From a virus, in IMG/VR virus record IMGVR_UViG_3300030331_006288, positions 1-29,081 of that record: 29,081 bases of DNA. One strand, given 5' to 3'. The notes beneath the pieces are model-generated. The model searched no databases and had not been told where the DNA came from. It saw nothing but the letters and a program-made list of their open reading frames with translations. The position numbers and the translations under genes are program-made. The first letter of the stretch is position 1; each line of letters starts with the position of its first letter. Shown in pieces: positions 4,683 through 10,016 of this stretch.

Positions 4683-5139
4683 TTTGCAACTCCTTGTGCT
4701 CTTGTTTCATTCGCAAATATTTCTTGTCTTCTCTGGCCTTCTTCCAGGCCTCTCTAAATATGATCGCAGACACAGCCTTGTCGCAGACTAGTGCGTCCGG
4801 CTCCTGCGGTATTAAAGAGCCATCTGGATTGTACTTTCTACCGTCTCTGTGGTTGGCGTACCTTCTGGCTCTGGTAAAACCCATGTGCAGAAACTTTTTT
4901 GCCATGTCTGCACCTACAAAATCTCCACACCTGAGGTAGTCATGAAACATTTTAAGTATTTGCATGCTAGAATCGGTGGCTTCTTGCGGCGTCTTAAAGC
5001 GCCAATGCGCGCAGATCTCTGACTTGTAGGGCTCACATATCAGCACGCCCTGTTGACCCCTGCCAATACTGTAAAGATGGGGGTTCTCGCGATAATCAAC
5101 GCCGGGATTCCATTTTTCAAAATACTCTTTATTCACCAC
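4633..5139 (-). CDS. DUF4385 family protein (168 aa)
   Basis: The protein carries YSIGRGQQGVLICEPYKSEI, then HWRFKTP, DFVGADMAKKFLHMGFTRAR and RYANHRDGRKY. This is the conserved core of DUF4385, a family of about 150 aa found in phages, bacteria and fungi (recalled). A basic and charged C-terminal extension after residue 140 (REDKKYLRMKQEHKELQSER) is probably a coiled coil. Start GTG at 5139, or the adjacent GTG at 5136. Biochemical function is not known. Confidence 0.85.
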   Translation of the reverse strand: MVNKEYFEKWNPGVDYRENPHLYSIGRGQQGVLICEPYKSEICAHWRFKTPQEATDSSMQILKMFHDYLRCGDFVGADMAKKFLHMGFTRARRYANHRDGRKYNPDGSLIPQEPDALVCDKAVSAIIFREAWKKAREDKKYLRMKQEHKELQSERESVLQSGASSFSV

Positions 5140-5151
5140 ATCACACCTAGG

Positions 5152-5262
5152 CTAAAAGCACAGCTCGACTATAACATATGCTGCTGCCGATAGACACCCG
5201 CACACACTAAGAAAAAAAATTGTACGCTCTGTTTTTTCTACATCTTGTTTAAATTTATTCAT
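5152..5262 (-). CDS. 36-aa single-helix membrane peptide
   Basis: ATG at 5262 with AAGG 7 nt upstream, just after the CCA end of the tRNA-Lys gene. The reading is MNKFKQDVEKTERTIFFLSV and then CGCLSAAAYVIVELCF: a hydrophilic N-terminus and one hydrophobic helix with three cysteines. Too short for routine calling. It lies between DUF4385 and the tRNA pair and leaves no other gap. Confidence 0.6.
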   Translation of the reverse strand: MNKFKQDVEKTERTIFFLSVCGCLSAAAYVIVELCF

Positions 5263-5276
5263 TTCGATACCTTATT

Positions 5277-5352
5277 TGGTGCCCCCTGTAGGATTCGAAC
5301 CTACGACCTAGCGGTTAAAAGCCGCGTGCTCTACCAACTGAGCTAAGAAGGC
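5277..5352 (-). tRNA. tRNA-Lys (anticodon UUU)
   Basis: Acceptor GCCTTCT pairs with AGGGGGC. The D-arm is GCTC...GAGC, the anticodon loop CTTTTAA sits on a GCGG/CCGC stem, and the T-arm is GTAGG-TTCGAAT-CCTAC. The 3' ACCA is encoded. Reads AAA/AAG. Confidence 0.95.
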
Positions 5353-5357
5353 GAAAG

Positions 5358-5434
5358 TGGCACGCCCGACAGGATTCGAACCTGTGACCCTCGGCTTAGA
5401 AGGCCGATGCTCTATCCAGCTGAGCTACGGGCGC
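5358..5434 (-). tRNA. tRNA-Arg (anticodon UCU)
   Basis: Acceptor GCGCCCG pairs with CGGGCGT. The anticodon loop CTTCTAA is on a TCGGC/GCCGA stem and the T-arm ACAGG-TTCGAAT-CCTGT; GCCA is encoded at the end. It lies 5 nt from tRNA-Lys and reads AGA/AGG. Confidence 0.95.
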
Positions 5435-5437
5435 AGA

Positions 5438-5569
5438 TTATTTTGTTGTCAAATATATAAACAAAGATACAAACCAGCCCGATAGAATTAGTGTTGCTAA
5501 CATAATTTCTGCTGACGCTTCAGTGTTTCTGTGGTTGAACCTTCTCTTAAACCATTCTTTAAATTTCAC
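5438..5569 (-). CDS. 43-aa single-helix membrane peptide
   Basis: GTG at 5569 with GGAGG immediately upstream, overlapping the uvsE stop by 4 nt (GTGA). MKFKEWFKRRFNHRNTEASA is a basic N-terminus, followed by one hydrophobic helix (about residues 21-40) and LTTK. The stop is 3 nt before the 5' end of tRNA-Arg. The positive N-terminus predicts N-in topology. Function unknown. Confidence 0.68.
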   Translation of the reverse strand: MKFKEWFKRRFNHRNTEASAEIMLATLILSGWFVSLFIYLTTK

Positions 5570-6489
5570 GCTACCTCCATAAGCTCACGCATCTTGTAAA
5601 GCCCAATCTCTTTGTGCTTACACTCTAACATAATATCCAAATCTAAATTGTAAAGATTAATCGCTGTCCAGTAAGAATCAGAGTGTGCATTAGCTCTAAT
5701 TTTTGGATCGTTATGCTCTGTTGCTCTTGACTGCGAGTAGTGTACGACCGGGCGGATATCACCCCAAGTCATACATGCAGTCAATAAGGCTTCCTCTTCG
5801 TCTTGGCCACCGGTGCAAAACTTGTGATGATGATAGTCAAAAACGATTGGTATACCAATTTTTTCATGCACACCTTCATACAGTTCTTTAGTTGAGTAGA
5901 GGCTAGCTTTGTCGTCGTTTTCAACGGTTAAGCGTGTTTTGGCCGCTTCAGACAGGCGATGAAAGTTGCGATTAAAGTTGGCAAGAGCCATGGGTTTGTC
6001 ATTGTAATGTGCGCCGACATGAATGTTGAGCTTGTTGTAGGGTGTGCGCGATAAGCCAAGCATATCAAATACTTCGCCATGTATATCCAAGTCGCGGATG
6101 GTGTTGAGCACAACATGCTCGCGAGGAGAAGTTAGCTTGTTGAATGGACCGGGGTGTGCTGTAATCCGGTGGCCATGATCCTCGATAAAGTCGCCAGCTT
6201 CCTGCAAAGCATTGCAGATGTCATCAAAATCTGGCAGCTCGGATAGTTTGTATTCCGAGGCCCATGGAAACAGGTCAGATGATATGCGGAAAAATCTAAT
6301 TTCGTTAGCTTCATTCCACTGTAAGATTTTAAGCAAGTCTCGACAGTTCGCGAGGGCTAGCTCTGAAGCATAGGGTAGGCCCTTTTCATCAAACGTGCGC
6401 CTAATCATAGAGCGGTTTGTTGTGACACGTTTAGACTTTGGTTGCTGCGAAAGCTCCATGTTGATACATGCGTATCCTAAGTTGTACAT
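5566..6489 (-). CDS. uvsE: UV damage endonuclease UvsE/UvdE (307 aa)
   Basis: A TIM-barrel UV-damage endonuclease that nicks DNA 5' of photoproducts and abasic sites using metal ions. The start MYNLGYACINMELS and TTNRSMIRRTF are family hallmarks. The metal ligands known from the Thermus enzyme all have counterparts: His in ITAHPGPF, His in NIHVGAHY, Glu in LTVENDD, Asp and His in FDYHHHKF, His in VVHYSQSR, His in NAHSDSYW and Glu in MLECKHKE. Length is normal (about 300). ATG at 6489 has AGGAG upstream. It would let the phage repair UV damage independently of host excision repair, useful in sunlit water (inference). Confidence 0.96.
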   Translation of the reverse strand: MYNLGYACINMELSQQPKSKRVTTNRSMIRRTFDEKGLPYASELALANCRDLLKILQWNEANEIRFFRISSDLFPWASEYKLSELPDFDDICNALQEAGDFIEDHGHRITAHPGPFNKLTSPREHVVLNTIRDLDIHGEVFDMLGLSRTPYNKLNIHVGAHYNDKPMALANFNRNFHRLSEAAKTRLTVENDDKASLYSTKELYEGVHEKIGIPIVFDYHHHKFCTGGQDEEEALLTACMTWGDIRPVVHYSQSRATEHNDPKIRANAHSDSYWTAINLYNLDLDIMLECKHKEIGLYKMRELMEVA

Positions 6490-6497
6490 TTTTTCTC

Positions 6498-6752
6498 CTA
6501 TTTGAAGTCAGGCGTTGGCACGCAGGTATCTGGGTCTATTGTGACTTCATCGCGCTTGTGGGCAGCAATAAATCTTTCGGCCGCTTTCTTGTTTCGAAAA
6601 TTAGTCAGATAGTGTAGCTTCTCTCCCACACGCAAAATAACCTCATAGCATCCATGTCGCACATGATTAATAATATAATTACATACCGGCTGGTTGTCTT
6701 TAAGTTTTTTAAAGTTTTTTGGTTTTTTGCGAAAACCTTTTTTTCTAGGCAC
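6498..6752 (-). CDS. unknown basic 84-aa protein
   Basis: The frame extends into the tRNA gene upstream. The GTG at 6752 has AAGGA 7 nt before it and starts after the tRNA 3' end, so it is the likely start. The N-terminal 20 residues are strongly basic (MPRKKGFRKKPKNFKKLKDN), followed by a folded-looking part with VRHGCYEVILRVGEKLHYLT and AAERFIAAHK. Nucleic-acid binding by the basic tail is plausible but inferred. Not recognised. Confidence 0.72.
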   Translation of the reverse strand: MPRKKGFRKKPKNFKKLKDNQPVCNYIINHVRHGCYEVILRVGEKLHYLTNFRNKKAAERFIAAHKRDEVTIDPDTCVPTPDFK

Positions 6753-6769
6753 AACACTATCCTTTTGTT

Positions 6770-6846
6770 TGGTGGGCTCTCTCGGACTTGAACCGAGGAC
6801 CACCCCGTTATGAGCGGGGGGCTCTAACCAACTGAGCTAAGAGCCC
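6770..6846 (-). tRNA. tRNA with anticodon CAU (Ile2 or elongator Met)
   Basis: Acceptor GGGCTCT pairs with AGAGCCC, ACCA is encoded, the loop CTCATAA is on CCCCG/CGGGG, and the T-arm is CTCGG-TTCGAGT-CCGAG. CAU can be Met, or Ile decoding AUA after lysidine modification. Ile2 fits the other phage tRNAs, which read A/U-ending codons, but sequence alone does not settle it. Confidence 0.93.
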
Positions 6847-6853
6847 AATGTCT

Positions 6854-7018
6854 TTATCTGTGATAACAGACGCGTTTTTTTCGACAATTTCTGTTATTGT
6901 CGCATGTATATTCAGTTACACATTTTTGTTTCCAGCTTGGCGCGCCGATGCCGACTGAGGGATACGGCACTCGACACCCTGATGATAATATAATAACTAA
7001 AATTAAAAAGTACTTCAT
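6854..7018 (-). CDS. small cysteine-rich lipoprotein (54 aa)
   Basis: ATG at 7018 with GGAG 7 nt upstream, starting 14 nt after the tRNA-Leu 3' end. MKYFLILVIILSSGC is a lipoprotein signal with lipobox L-S-S-G-C (Cys15), followed by RVPYPSVGIGAPS. The tail carries four more cysteines (C32, C39, C45 and C51) and ends basic. Too short for routine calling. It could be an outer-membrane lysis component (o-spanin-like) or a superinfection-exclusion lipoprotein; neither is shown. Confidence 0.72.
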   Translation of the reverse strand: MKYFLILVIILSSGCRVPYPSVGIGAPSWKQKCVTEYTCDNNRNCRKKRVCYHR

Positions 7019-7032
7019 TATTTCTCCATTAG

Positions 7033-7119
7033 TGGTAGCCGAGGCGGGACTCGAACCCGCAAGCCCAAATGAGCGACAGATTTTAAGTCTGTTGTGTATG
7101 CCAATTCCACCACTCGGCC
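7033..7119 (-). tRNA. tRNA-Leu (anticodon UAA)
   Basis: A class II tRNA with a long variable arm (CGCTCATTTGGGCTTG region). Acceptor GGCCGAG pairs with CTCGGCT, the loop CTTAAAA reads UUA/UUG, and the T-arm GCGGG-TTCGAGT-CCCGC is followed by encoded ACCA. Confidence 0.95.
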
Positions 7120-7143
7120 AAAAATAAAGGGGCCGAAGCCCCT
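7120..7143 (-). terminator. intrinsic terminator with UUCG tetraloop
   Basis: On the minus strand AGGGGC-TTCG-GCCCCT (7143 to 7128) is followed by TTATTTTT. The closing C-G with a UUCG loop is unusually stable. It lies between the acidic lipoprotein gene and tRNA-Leu. Because tRNA-Leu lies downstream, it may be partial, or a processing/3'-end stabilising hairpin. Confidence 0.72.
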
Positions 7144-7147
7144 ACCC

Positions 7148-7477
7148 TCACGGGATTTGTGGTAAAAAGAAAGAAGAATCTGGGAGAGGATCTTCTTCAA
7201 AACTGGTTGGATCCTCGTCCAGGGGCGGCTCGACCTCTTCATTGAGATCAACTTGACTTTCAGTGGCATCAGCCTCCTCTGCCTCTTCTTGCTCTACATC
7301 CAATGTAGAAACTTCCTCTCCTGAGTCAACCCCAGAAACACTAATTTCTACATCAGACTCCTCCGCTTCCTCAGATGCCACCTCTTGTCCTTCCTCGGCG
7401 AGGACAGTAGGCTCATCTGGGTCACTGCAACCCACAAAAACTAGCATCGATGCTAGCATCATCATAAACATCTTCAT
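7148..7477 (-). CDS. acidic lipoprotein (109 aa)
   Basis: The frame extends back through the tRNA-Asn gene. The ATG at 7477 with AAGGAG 5 nt upstream is the true start. MKMFMMMLASMLVFVGCSDP has a lipobox V-F-V-G-C (Cys17). After it the protein is almost entirely Glu/Asp/Ser with no predicted fold (EEGQEVASEEAEESDVEI and similar), ending DPLPDSSFFLPQIP. An export-tethered, intrinsically disordered acidic tail is inferred. Function unknown. Confidence 0.82.
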   Translation of the reverse strand: MKMFMMMLASMLVFVGCSDPDEPTVLAEEGQEVASEEAEESDVEISVSGVDSGEEVSTLDVEQEEAEEADATESQVDLNEEVEPPLDEDPTSFEEDPLPDSSFFLPQIP

Positions 7478-7503
7478 ACAAACTCCTTTTTGAAGATAAA
7501 AAA

Positions 7504-7576
7504 CTGCGCAGACAGGGCTCGAACCTGTGACCCGGCGGTTAACAGCCGCCTGCTCTACCAACTGAGCTACTGCGCA
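7504..7576 (-). tRNA. tRNA-Asn (anticodon GUU), CCA not encoded
   Basis: Acceptor TGCGCAG pairs with CTGCGCA. The anticodon loop CTGTTAA is on GGCGG/CCGCC, and the T-arm is ACAGG-TTCGAGC-CCTGT. After discriminator G the sequence is TTTTTT, so CCA must be added post-transcriptionally, unlike the other four tRNAs here. Confidence 0.94.
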
Positions 7577-7816
7577 TTAATCTTGGCAGTGTGCCACTGG
7601 CACAAAGCGGAATGAAGGCGTGAAGATGGAGGAGCGATCAACTGAAGATGTCAAGTTGGGCGCAGCAACATCGCTTGTCGGTACCGCGCTTCTAATCTTA
7701 ACTATTTCATTTGATATCTTAGTCTTTAAAGAGTGGTCTACGCCATTAACAATGGCCTTGTCGTGAACAGAACATGCGGACACAACAAGCAATAAAATGG
7801 CACATAAAAACTTCAT
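7577..7816 (-). CDS. small lipoprotein (79 aa)
   Basis: ATG at 7816, preceded by AAAGGAAAA. MKFLCAILLLVVSACSVHDK has a lipobox V-V-S-A-C (Cys15). The mature part is Ser/Val-rich without a recognised domain, ending FRFVPVAHCQD. Its TAA stop (7577-7579) abuts the first base of tRNA-Asn. Third lipoprotein in the tRNA island. Function unknown. Confidence 0.8.
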   Translation of the reverse strand: MKFLCAILLLVVSACSVHDKAIVNGVDHSLKTKISNEIVKIRSAVPTSDVAAPNLTSSVDRSSIFTPSFRFVPVAHCQD

Positions 7817-7847
7817 AACATTTTCCTTTACATTACTACGAAAAATA

Positions 7848-7875
7848 AATATACTCACGATTAAAAAATAGTAAA
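7848..7875 (-). promoter_or_regulatory. sigma70-like promoter ahead of the lipoprotein/tRNA island
   Basis: Minus-strand TTTACT (7870-7875), a 16-nt spacer and TATATT (7848-7853) sit about 30 nt upstream of the lipoprotein ATG at 7816. Same -35 hexamer and spacing as the promoter at 3734-3761. Confidence 0.5.
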
Positions 7876-7898
7876 ATAAAAAATTTACTTAATCAAGT

Positions 7899-8081
7899 CT
7901 ATTCGTCTAGATTGTCATCAGGCACGTGCTTGATGGGCTGAAAATTATCTCTTGCATCTTCTACCGCCTTTAGCGCTAGTTGAAACACTAGCTCGCTATC
8001 GTTCTCTTCCTCTTCAATTAAGTAATAGAACTCTTGCTCCAAGCATTGTTGTAAAGCATAATAAATGTCCTCTTCATTCAT
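7899..8081 (-). CDS. unknown acidic helical 60-aa protein
   Basis: ATG at 8081 overlaps the upstream stop by 8 nt (ATGAATGA). Residues 2-45 read as two acidic amphipathic helices (EEDIYYALQQCLEQEFYYLI and LVFQLALKAVEDARDNF) joined by EEEENDSE. No family recognised. Confidence 0.7.
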   Translation of the reverse strand: MNEEDIYYALQQCLEQEFYYLIEEEENDSELVFQLALKAVEDARDNFQPIKHVPDDNLDE

Positions 8082-8259
8082 TTGTTTTTTCCTCCTCCAG
8101 TGAGATTACTTTTTGTATCTTTTCTCTCACACTGCTGACCATTTTCAATTGGCTGTCAACGTTTGTTGACTGATGATCGATGGCTTGCTTAAGCAAGTAT
8201 AATTCCTTAAGAACCTCTTCTAATATAGAAACATTCTTTTCAGGAGTGTAGACTCTCAT
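8074..8259 (-). CDS. unknown coiled-coil 61-aa protein
   Basis: A longer frame to a GTG at 8355 exists, but it overlaps a better gene in another frame. The ATG at 8259 has GAGGAG 8 nt upstream. MRVYTPEKNVSILEEVLKEL continues as one long heptad-patterned helix (LLKQAIDH...VDSQLKMVSSVREKIQKVI). Probably an oligomeric coiled coil. Function unknown. Confidence 0.7.
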   Translation of the reverse strand: MRVYTPEKNVSILEEVLKELYLLKQAIDHQSTNVDSQLKMVSSVREKIQKVISLEEEKTNE

Positions 8260-8279
8260 GCGTTCGTTCTCCTCGCAAT

Positions 8280-8429
8280 CTAAATATCGACAATGACGAC
8301 GTGATCGTTGTCTTTTTCTTTCTCTTGCTGCTCTTGCTCTTTTCTTTTTACCCACTCTTCAAACATTTTTCTATCTTCATCTGTCGTTAAGGGCAGGCTT
8401 TTTCGCGCTGGCAAGAACGGCTCTTTCAT
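8280..8429 (-). CDS. unknown 49-aa charged protein
   Basis: ATG at 8429 overlaps the upstream stop by ATGA, with AGGAG about 9 nt before. The reading is MKEPFLPARKSLPLTTDEDR, then KMFEEWVKRKEQEQQEKEKD and NDHVVIVDI. A single charged helix between short ends. Too short for routine calling; the ATGA coupling supports it. Not recognised. Confidence 0.65.
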   Translation of the reverse strand: MKEPFLPARKSLPLTTDEDRKMFEEWVKRKEQEQQEKEKDNDHVVIVDI

Positions 8430-8605
8430 TTACCCTGTCTCCTATACGGCTTCTTTTTTCTATGTGTTTTTGATGGCGGTGAGCCTGCCCGGGCGCCTTC
8501 ATGAAATGTCTCGCCACCTGAATGAGTTTCTTTACTGTAAAGTCCTCTCCCTTGTCTAGTCTTTTTTTTGCTAGTTGATGAGTTCTTTGTATTATACTTT
8601 GACAT
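8426..8605 (-). CDS. unknown very basic 59-aa protein
   Basis: ATG at 8605 with GGAGG 6 nt upstream, overlapping the def stop by 14 nt (ATGTCAAAGTATAA). It starts MSKYNTKNSSTSKKKTRQGR, then GLYSKETHSGGETFHEGARA and ends in Lys/Arg (KKKPYRRQGK). High basic charge and low hydrophobicity suggest RNA or ribosome/nucleic-acid binding (inference only). Confidence 0.7.
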   Translation of the reverse strand: MSKYNTKNSSTSKKKTRQGRGLYSKETHSGGETFHEGARAGSPPSKTHRKKKPYRRQGK

Positions 8606-9044
8606 TTAAATCCTCCATATTAATCATTCTGTCAAACATTGTTATGCCATTAAGGTGGTCAATTTCGTGCTGCACACAAACACACTCCAAAGCATCTTTA
8701 TCAAAAGAAAAGCTTAAAGTTTTTTTGTGATTATCGGCACTAACTAAAATGTCTGTCCACCTTTCAGTCATAATATAGGAACCTGGAAAGGATAGGCAAC
8801 CTTCTTGAAAGTAACTTTTGCCAAATTTTCCTATTATTTCAGGGTTTATAAGCACGAGAGGTTGTTTAACATAAACAACGCACACGGCAAAATTTATCCC
8901 TATTTGATTTGCCGACAAACCACATGCGTTTGGATCGCCTCTCAGAACTTCTATCAAGCGATCGCCGATCATTTTACCTTCGATTAAACGCTTGCATTTC
9001 TTAGTCTTTTTTGATAATTTTTTAATATCTTGGATGTACTCCAA
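8592..9044 (-). CDS. def: peptide deformylase (150 aa)
   Basis: Removes the formyl group from the initiator Met of nascent proteins, using Fe(II) or Zn. All three motifs are present: GLSANQ (residues 42-47, G-x-G-x-A-A-x-Q type), EGCLS (81-85, Cys83 metal ligand) and QHEIDH (125-130, His126 and His130 ligands, Glu127 catalytic). Length is in the short phage-type range. Start TTG at 9044 with GAGGG 9 nt upstream. Phage-encoded deformylases occur in marine viruses and are thought to keep host or phage protein maturation running (known for cyanophage). Overlaps the next small gene by 14 nt. Confidence 0.94.
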   Translation of the reverse strand: MEYIQDIKKLSKKTKKCKRLIEGKMIGDRLIEVLRGDPNACGLSANQIGINFAVCVVYVKQPLVLINPEIIGKFGKSYFQEGCLSFPGSYIMTERWTDILVSADNHKKTLSFSFDKDALECVCVQHEIDHLNGITMFDRMINMEDLNVKV

Positions 9045-9076
9045 CTTTAAAAGCCCTCTAACGTAACTAGAGAGAA

Positions 9077-9110
9077 CAAAGCCCAGTATCCAAATGAATA
9101 CTGGGCTTTG
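9077..9110 (-). terminator. 13-bp perfect hairpin between hsp20 and def
   Basis: Arms CAAAGCCCAGTAT (9077-9089) and its exact complement (9098-9110), with an 8-nt loop. On the minus strand it follows the hsp20 stop by 11 nt. The tail is TTCTCTC, not a clean U-run, so it may attenuate or protect the hsp20 3' end as much as terminate. Confidence 0.6.
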
Positions 9111-9121
9111 GTAAAAACCAC

Positions 9122-9559
9122 TTATTTAATATCAACCTTAATCGCTTCCGCCTCTGGTTTTGTAGGAAGCTTTATTCTTAAAAGTCCATTATCATAACTT
9201 GCGTTAGCGCGAGATAAATCTAAGTCGCTATCGTAGTTAACAAAAGTTTTATGGAAAGCACGCCGAGCAATCCTTCGTGAATTAAACGATTTTTGCTCTT
9301 CGTCGCCATGAGAGTCGGCGCTGACATGGATTTCTCTTTTTTCAGGGATAATCTCAACATGCAAATTTTTCCTTTGAAATCCAGCTAAAGCAAACTCCAT
9401 AATGGTGGAGCCGTCTTCATCTTTGTAGATATCCGCGACAGGGTATCCTTGTGTAGTCCTCTGCATTAGCTGAGGAAAATCCAACATTGAGTCAAAAATA
9501 TCCTCAAAAACATTTCGTCCTAGCAAGCTTGGTCTATAAGTTGTAAGTGTAGTATTCAT
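9122..9559 (-). CDS. small heat-shock protein Hsp20 (145 aa)
   Basis: An ATP-independent holdase of the alpha-crystallin family. The alpha-crystallin domain spans about residues 38-135. VADIYKDEDGSTIMEFALAG opens it, HVEIIPEKREIHVSA follows, then RRAFHKTF and the signature ASYDNGLLRIKLP (A-x-x-x-N-G-x-L). The N-terminal arm (MNTTLTTYRPSLLGRNVFED) is usual for phage and class A proteins. The start at 9559 has AAGGAG 8 nt upstream. It stands between its own promoter/hairpin region and a 3' hairpin, so it may be a separately controlled unit. Confidence 0.95.
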   Translation of the reverse strand: MNTTLTTYRPSLLGRNVFEDIFDSMLDFPQLMQRTTQGYPVADIYKDEDGSTIMEFALAGFQRKNLHVEIIPEKREIHVSADSHGDEEQKSFNSRRIARRAFHKTFVNYDSDLDLSRANASYDNGLLRIKLPTKPEAEAIKVDIK

Positions 9560-9587
9560 AATATTTTCTCCTTTTTAAGCAAGTACA

Positions 9588-9618
9588 CTAGTGGGATCCT
9601 TAAAGCAATCCTCACTAG
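9588..9618 (-). promoter_or_regulatory. inverted repeat in the hsp20 leader, possible operator or RNA hairpin
   Basis: Arms CTAGTGGGAT (9588-9597) and ATCCTCACTAG (9608-9618) pair with one bulge around a 10-nt centre. The repeat begins at the expected transcription start. It is not the CIRCE sequence. An operator or thermosensitive leader hairpin for hsp20 is inferred. Confidence 0.45.
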
Positions 9619-9622
9619 CACA

Positions 9623-9650
9623 AAAATAAGCACAGTTCAGGCTTAGTCAA
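9623..9650 (-). promoter_or_regulatory. sigma70-like promoter of hsp20
   Basis: Minus-strand TTGACT (9645-9650), 16 nt, TATTTT (9623-9628), giving a start near 9616, inside the inverted repeat and about 57 nt upstream of the hsp20 ATG. Good -35, mediocre -10. Confidence 0.5.
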
Positions 9651-9659
9651 GAAAAAATA

Positions 9660-10004
9660 TTATTTTCTATTATAATCATCCTGTAAACGCACGACATCTT
9701 CAATTTCCGGCGTGGAGACCTCTATCAAAGTACAGTTTTGCGATGGCGCAGAAAAACGATGAACTGTTCCTGGTTCTATCCTCCACGAGGCCCCTTTCTC
9801 TAAAACAATGAAAGCGACATCTGGCTCAGAGCCAAGCTCTAAAAGAAGCCGCCCCTCTAAAACATAAATCGATTCGTCCTTCTTTTCGTGATATTGCCTA
9901 GAAAGCTTGTGGCCACACTCTATATGTAAGAGCTTCCCTATATACTTATCTGTTACGGCCCATCTATTCTCATGCCCCCAAGGCTTCTCTACTATTTTTG
10001 TCAT
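9660..10004 (-). CDS. cupin, mannose-6-phosphate isomerase type (114 aa)
   Basis: A single cupin barrel resembling the C-terminal phosphomannose-isomerase domain of ManC/AlgA: VEKPWGHENRWA, then GKLLHIECGHKLSRQYHEKK, SIYVLEGRLLLEL and PGTVHRF. Metal ligands by position are Gln37, His39, Glu44 and His82. The ATG at 10004, not the preceding TTG, has GGAG 6 nt upstream. Probably a sugar-phosphate isomerase or epimerase-like cupin. It could work with the sugar-nucleotide transferase-like gene at 23578, though the two are far apart. Catalytic role inferred from fold only. Confidence 0.82.
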   Translation of the reverse strand: MTKIVEKPWGHENRWAVTDKYIGKLLHIECGHKLSRQYHEKKDESIYVLEGRLLLELGSEPDVAFIVLEKGASWRIEPGTVHRFSAPSQNCTLIEVSTPEIEDVVRLQDDYNRK

Positions 10005-10016
10005 CAATAACTCCTT

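Noticed and set aside
5277-5434. Attachment site in the tRNA pair
   Set aside because: No integrase gene and no partial tRNA duplicate in the window. Gene content points to a lytic phage, though the rest of the genome is not visible.
7018-7269. 83-aa frame across the tRNA-Leu gene
   Set aside because: It covers the whole tRNA, a terminator hairpin and part of the acidic lipoprotein gene in another frame.
8260-8355. N-terminal extension of the 8074-8259 gene with a very basic start (GTG at 8355)
   Set aside because: It overlaps the coherent 49-aa gene 8280-8429 in another frame, lacks a ribosome site, and the ATG at 8259 has a strong GAGGAG.
9588-9618. CIRCE (HrcA) operator for heat-shock genes
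   Set aside because: Arms are CTAGTG-type, not TTAGCACTC/GAGTGCTAA, and no such element stands before groEL either.
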